From Varroa destructor (Eukaryota; Arthropoda; Arachnida; Mesostigmata; Varroidae), in NCBI RefSeq assembly GCF_002443255.2, contig NW_019211454.1, forward strand, positions 59,717,601 through 59,781,600: a stretch of DNA of 64,000 nt, written 5' to 3'. Of the stretch, positions 26,179-38,193 are shown one piece after another; positions within the stretch are counted from its first letter, which is position 1, and each line of letters starts with the position of its first letter. Under the pieces are notes generated by a model. It had not been told where the DNA came from and did not search any database. It saw only the letters and a list, made by a program, of their open reading frames with translations. Both the position numbers and the translations under genes were made by a program.

Positions 26179-26232
26179 AAATAACTCTGAAGCTTTTGAA
26201 ATGTTTATATTTCAAAAGCTTCAGAGTTATTT
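26179..26232. repeat. Perfect 24-bp inverted repeat, 6-base loop
   Basis: Arm 26179-26202 (beginning AAATAACTCTGAAGC) is the exact reverse complement of arm 26209-26232, with loop GTTTAT. A G-T and then an A-T pair can extend it by two. A transcript would fold into a hairpin of about 26 bp. There is no second copy in the window that I can see and no clear target duplication. Confidence 0.93.
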
Positions 26233-28452
26233 TTGACTTTGGGATGTTTGTCCTTAATGTGTTTAGCAATATAATGTGCTTAAATGCTTTTCCGTATGCT
26301 AACTAGTTTTCCTTGTACGGAAATTATCAGCAGAAAATGGATGCTATGTGCACCCGCGGACTAAATAAAGTCTTTACAGGCTGAATATATATATGCTTGT
26401 ATCTCCGCGTGTAGATTAACACTTTCTATGGGCAACATTGCATACTGAATATATGTGTATGCACCTGAAAATACTCCTAGTGACGGCAAGTTATACGCGT
26501 GTGCTCGCGTGCGACTCTTGCCGTCAACCAGCAGACTGAAGTGCACGCCCGAAGTTGGTAAGCGAGTCGAGGCAAACATGAATGCTTATAAGAGCTTCCG
26601 TCAGCTTTCGCCAATTCGCTGAATTAGTCGATGTTTCTCGCAGCTCTGCTGCCCGACAGTCCTTATCCGCCAGCTCTCAAGTTCGTGGCCCCAACGCATG
26701 CTGCAGCAGATTTAGTATCGCATTCCGGATGTTCAGGTGTTTTAATGCTCTTCCAGGCCCACTAATGTGTATTGGTTTATCAAAACATTTTTAGGTAGAA
26801 TGCGGTCTCTTATTTTTGGTTGCATCATTTGTGGTCGTTCTTGGCGAGCGCTCACTGTCTCATTGTCCACCGGCTGGTCGTTCCCGTTGTCTGTGATATA
26901 ATTTTGAAGCAGCAGATCTCTGTTGCTGAAAATAGAGATGATCAATACGAGAGGATTATACTGTCTTTTCTAACGAGAAGACAATGGCCCATGTACAACA
27001 AGGTAGTATCAGCAACGGCAACAGTATAGACTCAGCCAAGACGAGCTTTATGAAAATGCTTACGTGATCAGATATATTCTGCCCCACCATGCCGAACAAT
27101 CATTTTACCTGCTGCCCGCTGCAGAGTACGCCGCCGCCATCAGACGATAACCGCCAGAAGTCATCAGTAGCCGTGGTAGCCGCAATGCGCGTTCAACATG
27201 AGCGGAAACGACCGCCGGGCCCCAGTCACCTTAAACTAGAACCTTATGAAGCCCAGCTGATGAGACTGAGATAGAGAGAGACTACTGAGGATATCTTGCT
27301 CAGGAATCTTTTAGGTTTTCTCTCTGTATGTCCTACCGGCATCCGTGGAGAATCAAGCAAATACACCAGTTCATAGAACAGCCTATTCTGTGGCCTCCGT
27401 TTCTGCTAGCCGCTATCGCTTGTACAGGTCGTATGGGAGCGTCGTCGAGTCGACATCTAATATGTCCTTTCCGGTGCGTACAGAATCTAAGCGACCAGCG
27501 TTACTACGTTTCGTTTGCATTGCCACTGACTGCCGTATTGCCACCAGGTCATCGTCTCTTCTCGAGGCGACCAAGGGAAACGCAACCGCGAAACAAATGG
27601 TTACAATGGCAACTAACAGCTATTGCAGCAACACTGTAACTATGCGCTAGGGGGAATCATAGTTGATTCTAGTCCCTTCTTGTCTGCTCTAGTAGGTTGC
27701 CGTTTTACGACACTCTCATTCGACTACCGATAACGGCCCTCCGACAATAAAGCGGCCAGTGGCTGGACTTTCTCAAACTTTTGAGGCCGCTTAGAGGGAA
27801 ACTTTATGCCTGCTAATATCAATAGCCTGTCTATGTGAATTATAGTGTTTTCTGGCCGGCTTCTTCCTTTCTGTCCATCTAAGGGTCCGGCCGTTCAGTT
27901 TGTTCATTCCCACACTTGCCACTTGCTTGTTCCAGTCTTCTATCAAAGTCAGCATCAGAAGCATCGGTGTCGTCAGGCTAGCAGCTAGGCTACAAGAGTT
28001 CCCATGACAGAGCGTGCGAGCTTTCCAGCCCAGCTTGCCTGCTGGCTGTTGTTGCAATCTGGTTAGGCGATTGCGCTACTGGCGGCCTTTTCGACGAGGC
28101 CGGTGCCGTCATTACTGCCGCCCCAGGAAATGTCGTTATACTTCGGCGTACGCTGCACCGGCAGTGGTGAAAGAGTGTAGTTGAAAGACGATGGCAACGA
28201 CAACGACTTCGAAACCCGTTCACTTGCGCCGTTGTTGCGAAAAAAATAACGGTAGAGAAAGAAATGTATCGCGCGACCATTGCAGCGACCTACTGCAGGC
28301 CAATTTCCCAGCAACAACAGTAGCGGCGAATCTATCGCGTGGCATGTCTACTAATCTTAGTCTATCAGCAATATGCAGTGGTCGCCACTGCCTTGTCCCT
28401 TGACGATCATCGGCCGCTTCCGCTGCATGTCTTGATGCCTCGACCCAAGACA

Positions 28453-28476
28453 CAGCAGCAGCAGCAGCAACAGCAA
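28453..28476 (+). repeat. (CAG)n with CAA interruption
   Basis: About six CAG units followed by CAACAGCAA. Confidence 0.88.
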
Positions 28477-28691
28477 GCACTAAATGGTGTTGTGCCGCTG
28501 CCCGTCGTTGGTCGCAGGGCGTACGGTGCGCGGTGGCTACATCTACTAGTAGCTAGGTTAGATAGTCATACACAGGTTCTTCAGAAGCATGAACACTAGC
28601 GTGTGTCTGTGTGTGACAACAGCTGTGGCATTAGTTCCAAAGCTACGACGACTAGAATGAGTCGGTAATGGCAGTGATTCTGTTTTGCAAA

Positions 28692-28719
28692 TGCTGCTGC
28701 TGCTGCTGAAGCTGCTGCC
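28692..28719 (+). repeat. (CTG)n triplet repeat
   Basis: CTG units interrupted by one GAAG step; opposite polarity to the CAG tract about 220 bases upstream. Confidence 0.88.
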
Positions 28720-29709
28720 ATTGGTAGTATCGCTGCCACAGCACTGGGGATGATCGCCGCCATTAGCATGACAACGGCGACGGTGAACTTACTGCTCCGC
28801 ATGATCCGAACATGTTGTTTTCTACGTTTGTGAGAGCGTGGCTGCCTGCCTGCCTTTGCGTCGGAGTGTGTGTGTATTAGATTCGTGTTTTGGCGCAGCG
28901 GCTGGTCACACTATAGTGCCGCGACGCACCACATATGTTTGTTATTCGCGGTCCTCTGTAAGCTGGCTATTGAGTAACAAACAAGGCCGTCACCACTATC
29001 GCCACCACGTAACGCGACGACGAAAGGTGTTAGGTTCACAGTCCGCGCGTTGTTGTCCAGTTACGACTACACGCGCGCGCATGTTGTCTCTCGTTGTGTG
29101 CCTGTTCGATGTGTGGACGTCGTTTTCATCTGATTTTTGTTTCTCTCTCCCTCTTTCTCTACACTTATTGTCATCATTATTGTCTGCCACGGTCGGATTC
29201 GTGTGTTCACAACTTTTTACGCTCTTTGTGCCTGTGCGTTATTACAGCTCACCTGCGTAGCTTGCTCTCATCATCCTGAGGTTCGGGTTCCCAACCCCTT
29301 CCCCGCCCCACGCTACTAAACTCATATTTGTCCCGTTCAACCGAAATAAAGATATCAGCAGCAGCAACAACAAGCATTGCAGCGACCGCAGCGTCTATAA
29401 CTGCAATAGCATCGAAGCTATCAAGGTTCATTTTCATCACTTCTGATCGTTGTTGTTGATATTGTGGTGCGCCAGAGAAAAAACGAAGTTGGCCCAACGT
29501 TCCGCGCGACGTGCAGTTGCAGAGACATACTTGAGAAAGGGGGGCAACTTCCGGGCAAAGGCAACAGCGAAGAAGACGACAACGACGACGACGAAGCAAC
29601 AATAGCAGCAGCGGTAGCGGGCGGAATTCGTTCTAACGAGTCCAATCTCAATCTCAAAACGGACCACGACGAAGTTCGGCCGGCCGATAGACAACACGGC
29701 GCCGGTCGT

Positions 29710-29725
29710 CCCCTTCCCCTCCCCC
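29710..29725 (+). promoter_or_regulatory. C-rich element upstream of the poly(rC)-binding protein gene
   Basis: CCCCTTCCCCTCCCCC: three C patches separated by one or two T, the pattern that PCBP/hnRNP K type KH proteins are known to prefer. It lies about 1.46 kb before the start codon, 33 bases before a TCAGT initiator-like motif. Any function is inferred. Confidence 0.4.
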
Positions 29726-29847
29726 AATTTTTGTCTCACTCTCGTTCTGAACGAAGATCAGTGACTGTATAACTCGCTACTTGTACCGGAGAACGGACAA
29801 ACATTACAGGCATCTTAGCGGACTCGTGCAAAAGCCCGCTGCAGTCC

Positions 29848-29991
29848 ATGCAGCGCGTGCAGCTCAATCTGAAACTTAACGTTAACTATATCAACGTCCA
29901 TTTCAACTCAGGTAGAAAAAAAGAGCACCAGAAAGAAGCGAAACGGTCTCGTGTTTTAACAGCGCCTTACGCCTTGATTATATTTGATTAG
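29848..29991 (+). other. Upstream ORF of 47 codons in the leader
   Basis: It begins MQRVQLNLKLNV and ends in FD followed by TAG. It holds a possible CAG|GTAGAA donor inside, so it may not survive splicing. No family is recognised. Confidence 0.35.
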
Positions 29992-30090
29992 CAGCGTCGT
30001 ACGGCGACCACTATAACAACTACGGTACATCTACTTCATCCAGAGGCAGGCAGCACAAATCAGCCAAGAAATTCTGGCCCTAAGCGTAGT

Positions 30091-30105
30091 ATGCCACTTC
30101 TCTGA
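30091..30105 (+). other. Minimal uORF, 4 codons (MPLL)
   Basis: ATGCCACTTCTCTGA inside the ATG-poor leader. Confidence 0.4.
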
Positions 30106-30280
30106 CCTGCTTCTTTGGTTATCAACCTCGTACAGACGTGACGGGCCGAGTCAAACGACTGACTAGTTTCGTGGTACGAACCACAGCAGTCACCGCCACT
30201 GCATCAACGACCTGCACAATTGTACCATTTTATTACCAGGTTCATCGACGCAAGCAGGGTTAACACCGCGCAACAATCGT

Positions 30281-30295
30281 ATGCGCGAGAATTGA
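30281..30295 (+). other. Minimal uORF, 4 codons (MREN)
   Basis: ATGCGCGAGAATTGA inside the ATG-poor leader. Confidence 0.4.
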
Positions 30296-30329
30296 CTGCA
30301 CGAAATCATCATCAACAACTACAATCATA

Positions 30330-30347
30330 ATGAAAGCTTCATCGTAA
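30330..30347 (+). other. Minimal uORF, 5 codons (MKASS)
   Basis: ATGAAAGCTTCATCGTAA. It is the last ATG before the main start codon 860 bases downstream. Confidence 0.4.
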
Positions 30348-31189
30348 CTACGGTTATCGTAATAACAGTAATAGGGACAGCAGTGTACTAGCCACAGTTA
30401 CTACGGCAACGTGTACCATAACCTACTTCATCTTTTGTTTGTAGCAGCTTCCGTTTCGCCCATTCACAACCACACAGTGATAAACGTATACTGACACACA
30501 GTCATTAATCGTCTCACACAAACACATAAACATTGTCGTTGTGTTTTAAGCAAGCAAGCAAACAAACCGCTACGGGTCCTGCGACGCCACTGCAACTCAT
30601 CTACGAACAATCCCCCCTGTCAGAGAATAGCGTCACATCTATCAAACGTCGTGCCGACAGGATATCACTGCAAGCAAAACAGTTAGCCCTCTATCCACGG
30701 CGGAGTTCCTGCGGCCCCGACAAACATCGACAGTACGAAGAATACTATAATAATTACAATCACATAACCGACAGCATTGAAAAAATCGCCGATTATCGAC
30801 AGCAAGCTCGAACCAGCCAATATCATTGTTACCACCGCTAACAACAAGGCTGTCAATTACGAGATTTTAGCAGTCACTTAGGTGGTAGCAACAGCTCATT
30901 CAAGTGCGGCCTGAGCGTTTTTGTTGTCGTTGTTGTGCTTTTCGTAAATTTCCCTCTTTGTCTCTTCCTCGATCACGGAGCGAATTAGTGACGGAACAGC
31001 CGAGCAGCGACGAGTCTCAATTAGTCCACCCTCGATCTAGCGAGAGCAACGGCAACAACCTGAACGGCAGCGTCGAAAGGCGACAATAGCCGCAACAGGA
31101 GCAGCAGTATTACACACCAGGCGCACGGAGCGGACAACAAAAACCTCGTCTGAAGGTGACGCACTCCGCCGTACAACAACAGAACAGCA

Positions 31190-31279
31190 ATGGACACCTC
31201 TGTTAACACACCACCGGTCACGCTGACCGTCCGCATGATCATGCAAGGCAAGGAGGTCGGCAGCATCATCGGCAAAAAG
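31190..31279 (+). CDS. PCBP: PCBP coding exon 1
   Basis: Thirty codons, MDTSVNTPPVTLTVR to VGSIIGKK: the short N terminus, beta1, helix 1 and the first three residues of the GKKG loop. The donor is AAG|GTGAGC, phase 0. Confidence 0.93.
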
Positions 31280-34200
31280 GTGAGCGAGAAAAAAAGAGAC
31301 ACATGTGCATGTTAGCTCCGATTTAATTAGTTATGTTCATTGTTACTGTCGTTGTTCAGGGGCTTCCCTCATTTGTCATCGTTGCGTATTATGTCAATGG
31401 CAACAAACGACAACGGAAGCATCGTTTCGAATCTATAAAGCAGAGGGATCATCATACACAGGGCGTATTGGCAAAAAACAACAAATGTCCATTGGAGCTG
31501 TTAGTATAGGACACTGAACCCGAAACATCGAATTTGCCAAGCAACAAACCGAGTGTTTGATAAATACAAAACCACAACGCCGTACAATCAACAGACTTTT
31601 ATACTGTGATGCACTTATGTATACATTGTGTAAGTGCAGATGTCGTTTTGCTGGTCCAGCTTAGTTGAGCCTTTCATGAATCAGCGGTATAATCTACTAT
31701 GATATGGAATAGCGGCTGATATCGCCGAGTAGTCATGGGGTTTTTATGTTGTAAGGCCGTCCAGGTGTCTTCTCTCCTCTGACATTTTCGATGGCCTCAA
31801 CTATTGTTATTTCGTTAGCTCGCAGTCTAGTTTTTCAGTTGATAACTAAGTCAACGGTCCGGTTGACGATAAAAAAAAGTATACTTGAAATAATAAGTAT
31901 ACTTTTTATCTTCGCATTGATTCCACTAGAAGGCGAAACTAGCATTTGGTTTCTTTTTTACCCTTTCTTACTACTTGTCTCTCGCTCCCCCTTTTATTTA
32001 ACCCTCTTTCGGCGTGTAGTCTTTTTTCTTTTTTTGGCTTTGCCTGTACCCCTTGGGAGCTTGGCTAGAAAAACGCCGAAGTAAAACTTGATAATAGGCC
32101 CATATTCGGTTGTACCGTACTACTCTCACATCACTACACGCAAACCAGTCTCATGACTGAGATCCTTTCGCTCCCCGCTTCTGCTGGAGAAAGATACCTT
32201 GGACTTATTCTCCCATTAGGCCAAGCAGATTTTTTGGCTAGGCGAAATTTGTCCTCGTTAGTGCCCTTTGCAAGTCGACCTGCCTGCCTGCTTGAGTCTG
32301 CTGGCGTCAACCAACCGACAGAAGAGGTAAGCTATCTAGCAACTACCAAAGCTAGCTCCGTGCCTGCCTTCATTGCACGAAAGTGGAAAGGCTTTACAAA
32401 ATGGCTCGTCTGTAAAAATGCGCTTATAAAAATTGAATGAGGAGAACTCCTTTTCGATAACAGACTCTAGCTTCTCTTAAATTACGTATATATTAAACTT
32501 TATTGTCCAGATGTTTTCATTTCTGAGATTGGAGCACAAATACTGATACCCGCCCCTTGCATTTCAATGTATAGTTTCAATGTATAGAGTAGCACTCTGT
32601 AAATTAAATATTTACATCATTTAGCCGCCTGCAAGTGGCCGTGGATGTTGTTGCTGCTGCTGCTGTTGTCGTCGAGCTTAGGCTATATTCAATCGCACCT
32701 CTATCCAGCACTGATTATCTCCGCTGACGAAACACCAGCGGCAGCAGTAGCGCTATGGATCGAAGGCTGTAGAAGTCGCTACCGCGGCATTAGCTTCGAA
32801 CGAGCGATTGGTTCATTAGCAATGACTCCGTGATATTTCTACGACTGTTGCTGCTGCTGTTGATGGTGTCTACGGGTGCCGATATAGACCAAATACGGAG
32901 AAGAGCACTGTGACAAGGCAACATCGTTCAGGGTCGCCTCCAGGTCCAAATGGCGTTTTTCGCCTACTCCTCACAACATAAATGCGCTGGCTTACTGATT
33001 GAATAGCCAATAAATAGTGGAAGAGAAGAGGCGTCGAGGGCGCGGCCAGTGGGGTGTAAAAGGTCGGGAACGGAGCAGGGGATTGCAAGCACTCCGAAAC
33101 GGGTTCGTCCGAGACGACGAAGTCGTGCCCAATGGTCGGTGTTCGCCCTGCATGGGCGTTGGCTGCATTTGCTAGTATTGTCAACCGAGTCCGTCCAACG
33201 CCACTGCTGTGCAGACTGTGCCAATGTTTGATGGAAGAATTTTCCTCTGCATAAGAGACAAGCGAGCAGTTTCTTTTGCGTTAGAAGATTTGTAGTGGTA
33301 TGCAAAAGTAGATTACGCAGGCTCTGCTGGTCATAGGAAGAATTCTCTCTCGGTCTGATTGATATAGCGATAGTGACTTACTTGTTCCAAGCGATCAACA
33401 TAATGCGTACACGCTGAAGGACTAGGTGGCAGACCACTGCACGATGGAGAAATACGTGGGCTCGAGTTCCGAAACGATGCTGTCTGTGTCAAATTAAATT
33501 TTACTTGCGCAGACAAAACAAGGCAGTAGCAATATTAAGGTGAACTTGTACTAAGCTCGAGGCTTTAAGCGCAGCATATTATCATTCCTTGAATTTATCT
33601 GTAACGCTGACAGAATATATTCCGGTCTTCCTGGCAATCATAGTCTAATATTATTAGTTGACGCTGTGTCCTCCACGTAGTTTTAAAAGTATCTTCTATG
33701 CCCGATACATTTAACATTGCCACTGTGTCTAGGACGTTCTTTTGTCATGACCGACCCCGATTTTTGTCGGATCTCATTGCTCTTTTGGATTAATTAAGGA
33801 TCCTACCTCAGATAACGATAAGACACTCTGATTTACTGCACCGTCATCAATATTACCTGTTGTTCCCTTCCGGACTTGAACCAATGTTTCCGAACTACAT
33901 CAAAATTAGCACACTGGGATTAATGGGATCAGTTGAGCTTGTTGCCGACTGAACCGTTCTGGCTACTTTGGAATCAGTTGGATATTACTCGCAGAGCAAT
34001 CAGTCAGTTAGCAAACATCGACAAGAGTAGCACAGGGGCGCAGGTTAAAGCTCAGTAGAATCAGCTCTCATCACTAGTGTCGAATAAAAGATCCATATTT
34101 ACCTTCTTCTTCCTTTACTACACGCATCCAAAACCTTTTGATTGCCTCGCTTGTCCCGTCGTTGCTTGGCTTGCATGGCGGGCCAGCCATCAGCCACCCT

Positions 34201-37200
34201 CGGGCTGTTTGGCCAGACAGTAGTTTCGCAGTTACTTCAGCACTGCAGCTAATGATGTAAATGTTCGAGTTTAGCCCTAGATCGGCAAACTTGTTTGGCA
34301 AAACTCTCCAAAGCTGTGTGCGCGTAGTAACCCACCTTCCTTTCCTACGGAGGCTCTTCAACCCTCCGACGTCTGTCTGTCCATCCAGCCAGCCAGTTAG
34401 TTGTCCGTTGGAAAACCACGCTTGCATTGCTAGCCACGCAGTCTCACTTTTTGCGTCCATATTGATGTACAGTGATGATCCTGGCCATCGTCGCGGTTGT
34501 TGTCATGCTACCAAAGGCTTTTCGGCAGTGTTTATCTAAATTTCGGCGACCCCCCCACCACCCCTGAACCGGTAACTGGATGGTTTGGTGTTTTTTTAGC
34601 TGTTCGTTGCGAAGTTGCGAGGCCGCGGTGTTAGCCGATCTGCCAGCGAAGCGAGCAGTGTGAGTGTAGTCTTCGTGGTCGATGTTCGGCGACTTTTTTT
34701 TGCCGCTTTTGTTAGCAAGGATCATAAAAAGTATTCCTGCCGGTACCACGGCGGCAATTGTTACGGCTGTGAGCAGTACTAGTTCTGCTGGAGCGTCTTG
34801 CTACCCTTTTACAACTTGTACGTGCGTAGGTATTAGTAGTTAGGCTCGTCGTAGCATACGCCTTTTTGCTGCTCCTACACGTCTGATTCGTTCGTTCGCC
34901 GTTGTCCGTTCGGTTGTACGAGACGACCAACGACGATGACGACGAGACCCGTACAGAACGATCGCACTTAGATAGCTCTCGCATGCTCCCCCAGCCCCGC
35001 TACCAAACTCTGAGAAGGTGTACAAGAGGTCCCGAGAAAAACTGAACTTTAGGTTCCCTCCACTCTACCTACAATACGGACCAATCTCCGAGACTGAACC
35101 GGCGATGTTTTGACCTTTGCTGGTACTGGAAGCCGTTCAGATACAGCGATCGGCAGGTATGTTCGACCAACCAATGGACTGAACTAGAATGGACCGATGA
35201 AAAAACTGGGGCAGCTGGGGTACCAAAGAGGATGTAAAAAAGACCACCACCCTACACATAAAAATTAAGAGAATCTTTGCACCGTTTACTGAGGTCTCCC
35301 CCGATCTTTTTTTGCTGCTCTGTAATTATTATTATTGTATGTCACCTTGAAATCTTGCGCGCTGGGCTGTGAGAGCTCAAACGCGAGCCATCTTCTCTTC
35401 TATCGATTCGATCTATAACGTTTGATAAACGTTGGTAAACGTCCAGTAAGCAGGATGTGTGGTGGGTTAGCACCAGAGTTGGGGAGAAAGGGGGGAGGGC
35501 AAGTGAGCGAACAAGATTCGTGGACGGTAACGTCGTTTTCCCTTTAGCTAGCATAGTTTTGAAAAAATAGAAAGCTGAGTGAGCATGGATGGGTTTCAGT
35601 GCGATTGCTTCGCGCATACTCAACTTACGACCATCTAGCACTTTCAGAGGGTGGTAGCGGGCCTAGAGCGACCAAGCTAGCTGATGGACGCCTTTAGGCT
35701 GCATGAAGAAATGATCTTGAGAACAAGTTGGTTAAGAGTGTGTGTGGACTAGTTGTTAGGGGCCTTTACACTAAGAAGTGAAGGCAGAAGTCGACGTCAG
35801 TCCTAGCGCGTCCCGCTAGAATGCCAGCAAGAGAAGTAGCTATGTGTGCCACAGTAGCAGTTGGGAGAATATCAAATGACTCCCGGATATTATATGTAAA
35901 AGCCAGAAAACAGAGGGTCCGCTACCCCGTCACTTCGAAAATAGGATGGCTAAAGTATGAGACTCGTAGAATTGCGATGTGAACGTCGAAACGCTTTCGA
36001 CAGCTATGAAGGGTCTGCTAGCTTTGCTGCGCAAGGAAGCAAATAGCGAACAGTTGCACCGAAGGTGGTGGAGCGGTACTACGTTGTCAGTAATACGGTT
36101 GTGCGATGCCGTGGAGCGGCACGAGTACACGAGCACGTAGCACCGAAACGAAAGTAGCGACTTAGCCTTTCACTTCATGGAGAAAGTAAACGGCGACGAT
36201 AACAGGAAGTAAGATCTTCGACGCCCACGACGGGGTACTATGTACAACTACCTAGCCACTCTCCACTGGATACCCTCACGGAAAAGTAGCTGTTGTGATC
36301 TTTCTAGGTAAACGAAGGACTGAACACGCGATTAGTCGGTGGAAGCTAAGGGTATATACATCAGTTCTACAGCTTTTAGCAATCGTTGTTGAGAAAAAGG
36401 CTGCTCTTGCAGAAGCTGCAGTCAGTGGCGGCAACGGGAGCGGCACCAGTTGGCAGGCAGTCGTAATGGTGATGCTAAAGGAAGCGAAGACAAACCAACT
36501 GACCGGAGGGTGTTTTTCCTGGGCACCTTCGCTTCGTTGGCTGCTTTTAGCGATGATATGGCCATCTACTGCTGCTGCTCTGTAGATCCTTCAGTTTGGC
36601 CTATACCGTACACAAATACAGTAGCAGTAGTAGCAGCAGGATCGGGGACTGATGGCCGTTCTTTTGGTGGAAAGAAGCTATAACTGCAGTTGGGATGGGA
36701 GCAGAGGGCTGTTGGGTGAACGGAAAAACCTCTCTACTCTGTTGTCCCGACACACCGCCGATCCTTGATGGCAGAAGATACTGCAAGGCAATAGCAGAAA
36801 CAGCCGCAACAGCCAAGCAAAAGATGGATACATTATCGTTGGCCGCCGCACTTCATTTTCACGGTGACCGTTCTGTGGGTTGGTCGTGATCGTGCTGGTG
36901 CGTCTGGGATCGACCGCTACCACCGAACTAGCGCAGTACGCACTGCTGACGGAACGGCATGGGTTGTTTAGCGAGCAGTGGGCGAGTGAGTTAGTATATA
37001 GGGGCGTGGGGATTGAAGTAGTCAGGCAGGCAGTGGCGGGTGGCGATGGGTGATCACATACGAATACGCACGAGCGAGTGGACTTGCGGAGCCGGTTGCT
37101 CCAGTAGCAGTAGCGAAGAACAGAGGGCACAAAAGGACACGCGGGTACACTGTATCAACCAGAATGGCCTGCCAGATGGGCTCTCTTACTGCTGCTGTAG

Positions 37201-38149
37201 CTGCGGTTACCTTCATGTGCTGTGTGAAAAAATAGGGGCCAACGAACATAGGAAAATCGGGGTTGCGTGCAAGTAAACAGAGAGGCAGGTAACAAACCAG
37301 CCAGCCAGCCAGCCAATAAACGACGTAAGCAAATGACCAACGAGCCAGGCAGCTGCACAGTTATATTGCTGCAGCATACAAGCCACAAATGAAGCGAGCT
37401 AAAGCAGACTGCTGGAAGCTGGGCCGACAGAACGACGGGGTACTTTATTCGCTGGATGTTGAATAATTGACGCGCGCGGCAGCCCACCTGACGCTAGCCA
37501 GCCAGAGAGGGATGCCTGCTTGGCTACTCATTCGGTTCGTCGTCGGTCGACTCAACCCGACCGAGCCGAACAAAGTCGTACTCACTCCCAATCTTCTTAT
37601 GCGCTCGTTCGCTCGCCCGCTTGCTCGCTCACTACCTGCCCGTACACCTCAGGTAATAGCAGCAGTATTGAAGACGACCACTGGCGTATTACTGAGCTAC
37701 GAGCTCCTCCACTTCCGCCGTCGCCACAGTAGCTACTTATTCTTTTACTTTCGTTGCCGCAGCTGGAAACCTCTCCCGGGTGGAGCAGTCTTTGCGCCGG
37801 CAGGGTTTCCGCCTGCTGCTGCAGCAGCAGCTGCGCCATCGCCACCGCTAGGGCTTTACTGGCTACTCAGTCGCTGCTTCTGCGCACATTTCGTTCGCTT
37901 CAATGTTCGCTGCTGCCGCTGTTGCCGCCGCCGCCACCGCCGCCGGTGCCGCCGCTGCTGTTGCGGAACAGCATCAGCCGCAAAAGTCGCAGTGCGATGT
38001 TCCGAGGGGACTGGCTTACACCTACTGCTGCTGTTAAACTACACTCGCCGCACAGAGTTACCTGGCGTGAGTTTTAGTGGTGCAGCTCGATAGTGGGGCA
38101 ACTTACCTACCAGCGGAAGCAGTGGGGACAACAACAACAACAACAACAA

Positions 38150-38193
<44 letters not shown>

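Larger units (their letters stand above)
19401..29111. other. GC-richer, repeat-laden region upstream of the poly(rC)-binding protein gene
   Basis: I recognise no protein gene. The region is rich in CAG/CTG/GCC triplets, GT and CGCA tracts and pyrimidine runs. Long open frames here (for example 23234-23908 on the minus strand, 224 codons) are low-complexity Ala/Pro/Ser/Arg frames typical of GC-rich DNA. It may contain distal promoter or enhancer elements of the downstream gene, but nothing in the sequence proves that. Confidence 0.5.
29112..31189 (+). promoter_or_regulatory. Likely long 5' leader / promoter-proximal region of the poly(rC)-binding protein gene
   Basis: Counting by eye, the plus strand has only four ATG triplets here (29848, 30091, 30281, 30330), and none from 30333 to 31189. 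CAT, the same triplet on the other strand, occurs about a dozen times in 30333-31189 alone. Such strand-specific loss is typical of a transcribed leader selected against upstream starts. The start of transcription is not resolved. An arthropod-style initiator TCAGT sits at 29758-29762, but depletion already begins near 29112. One or more leader introns may be hidden here. Confidence 0.55.

Noticed and set aside
30533..30841. 102-codon open frame in the PCBP leader
   Set aside because: There is no ATG anywhere in 30333-31189, so it has no normal start; better explained as leader sequence.
37467..38093. 208-codon open frame on the plus strand
   Set aside because: Runs through GCC/CTG triplet tracts, Arg/Cys-rich, no motif, and inside PCBP intron 1.
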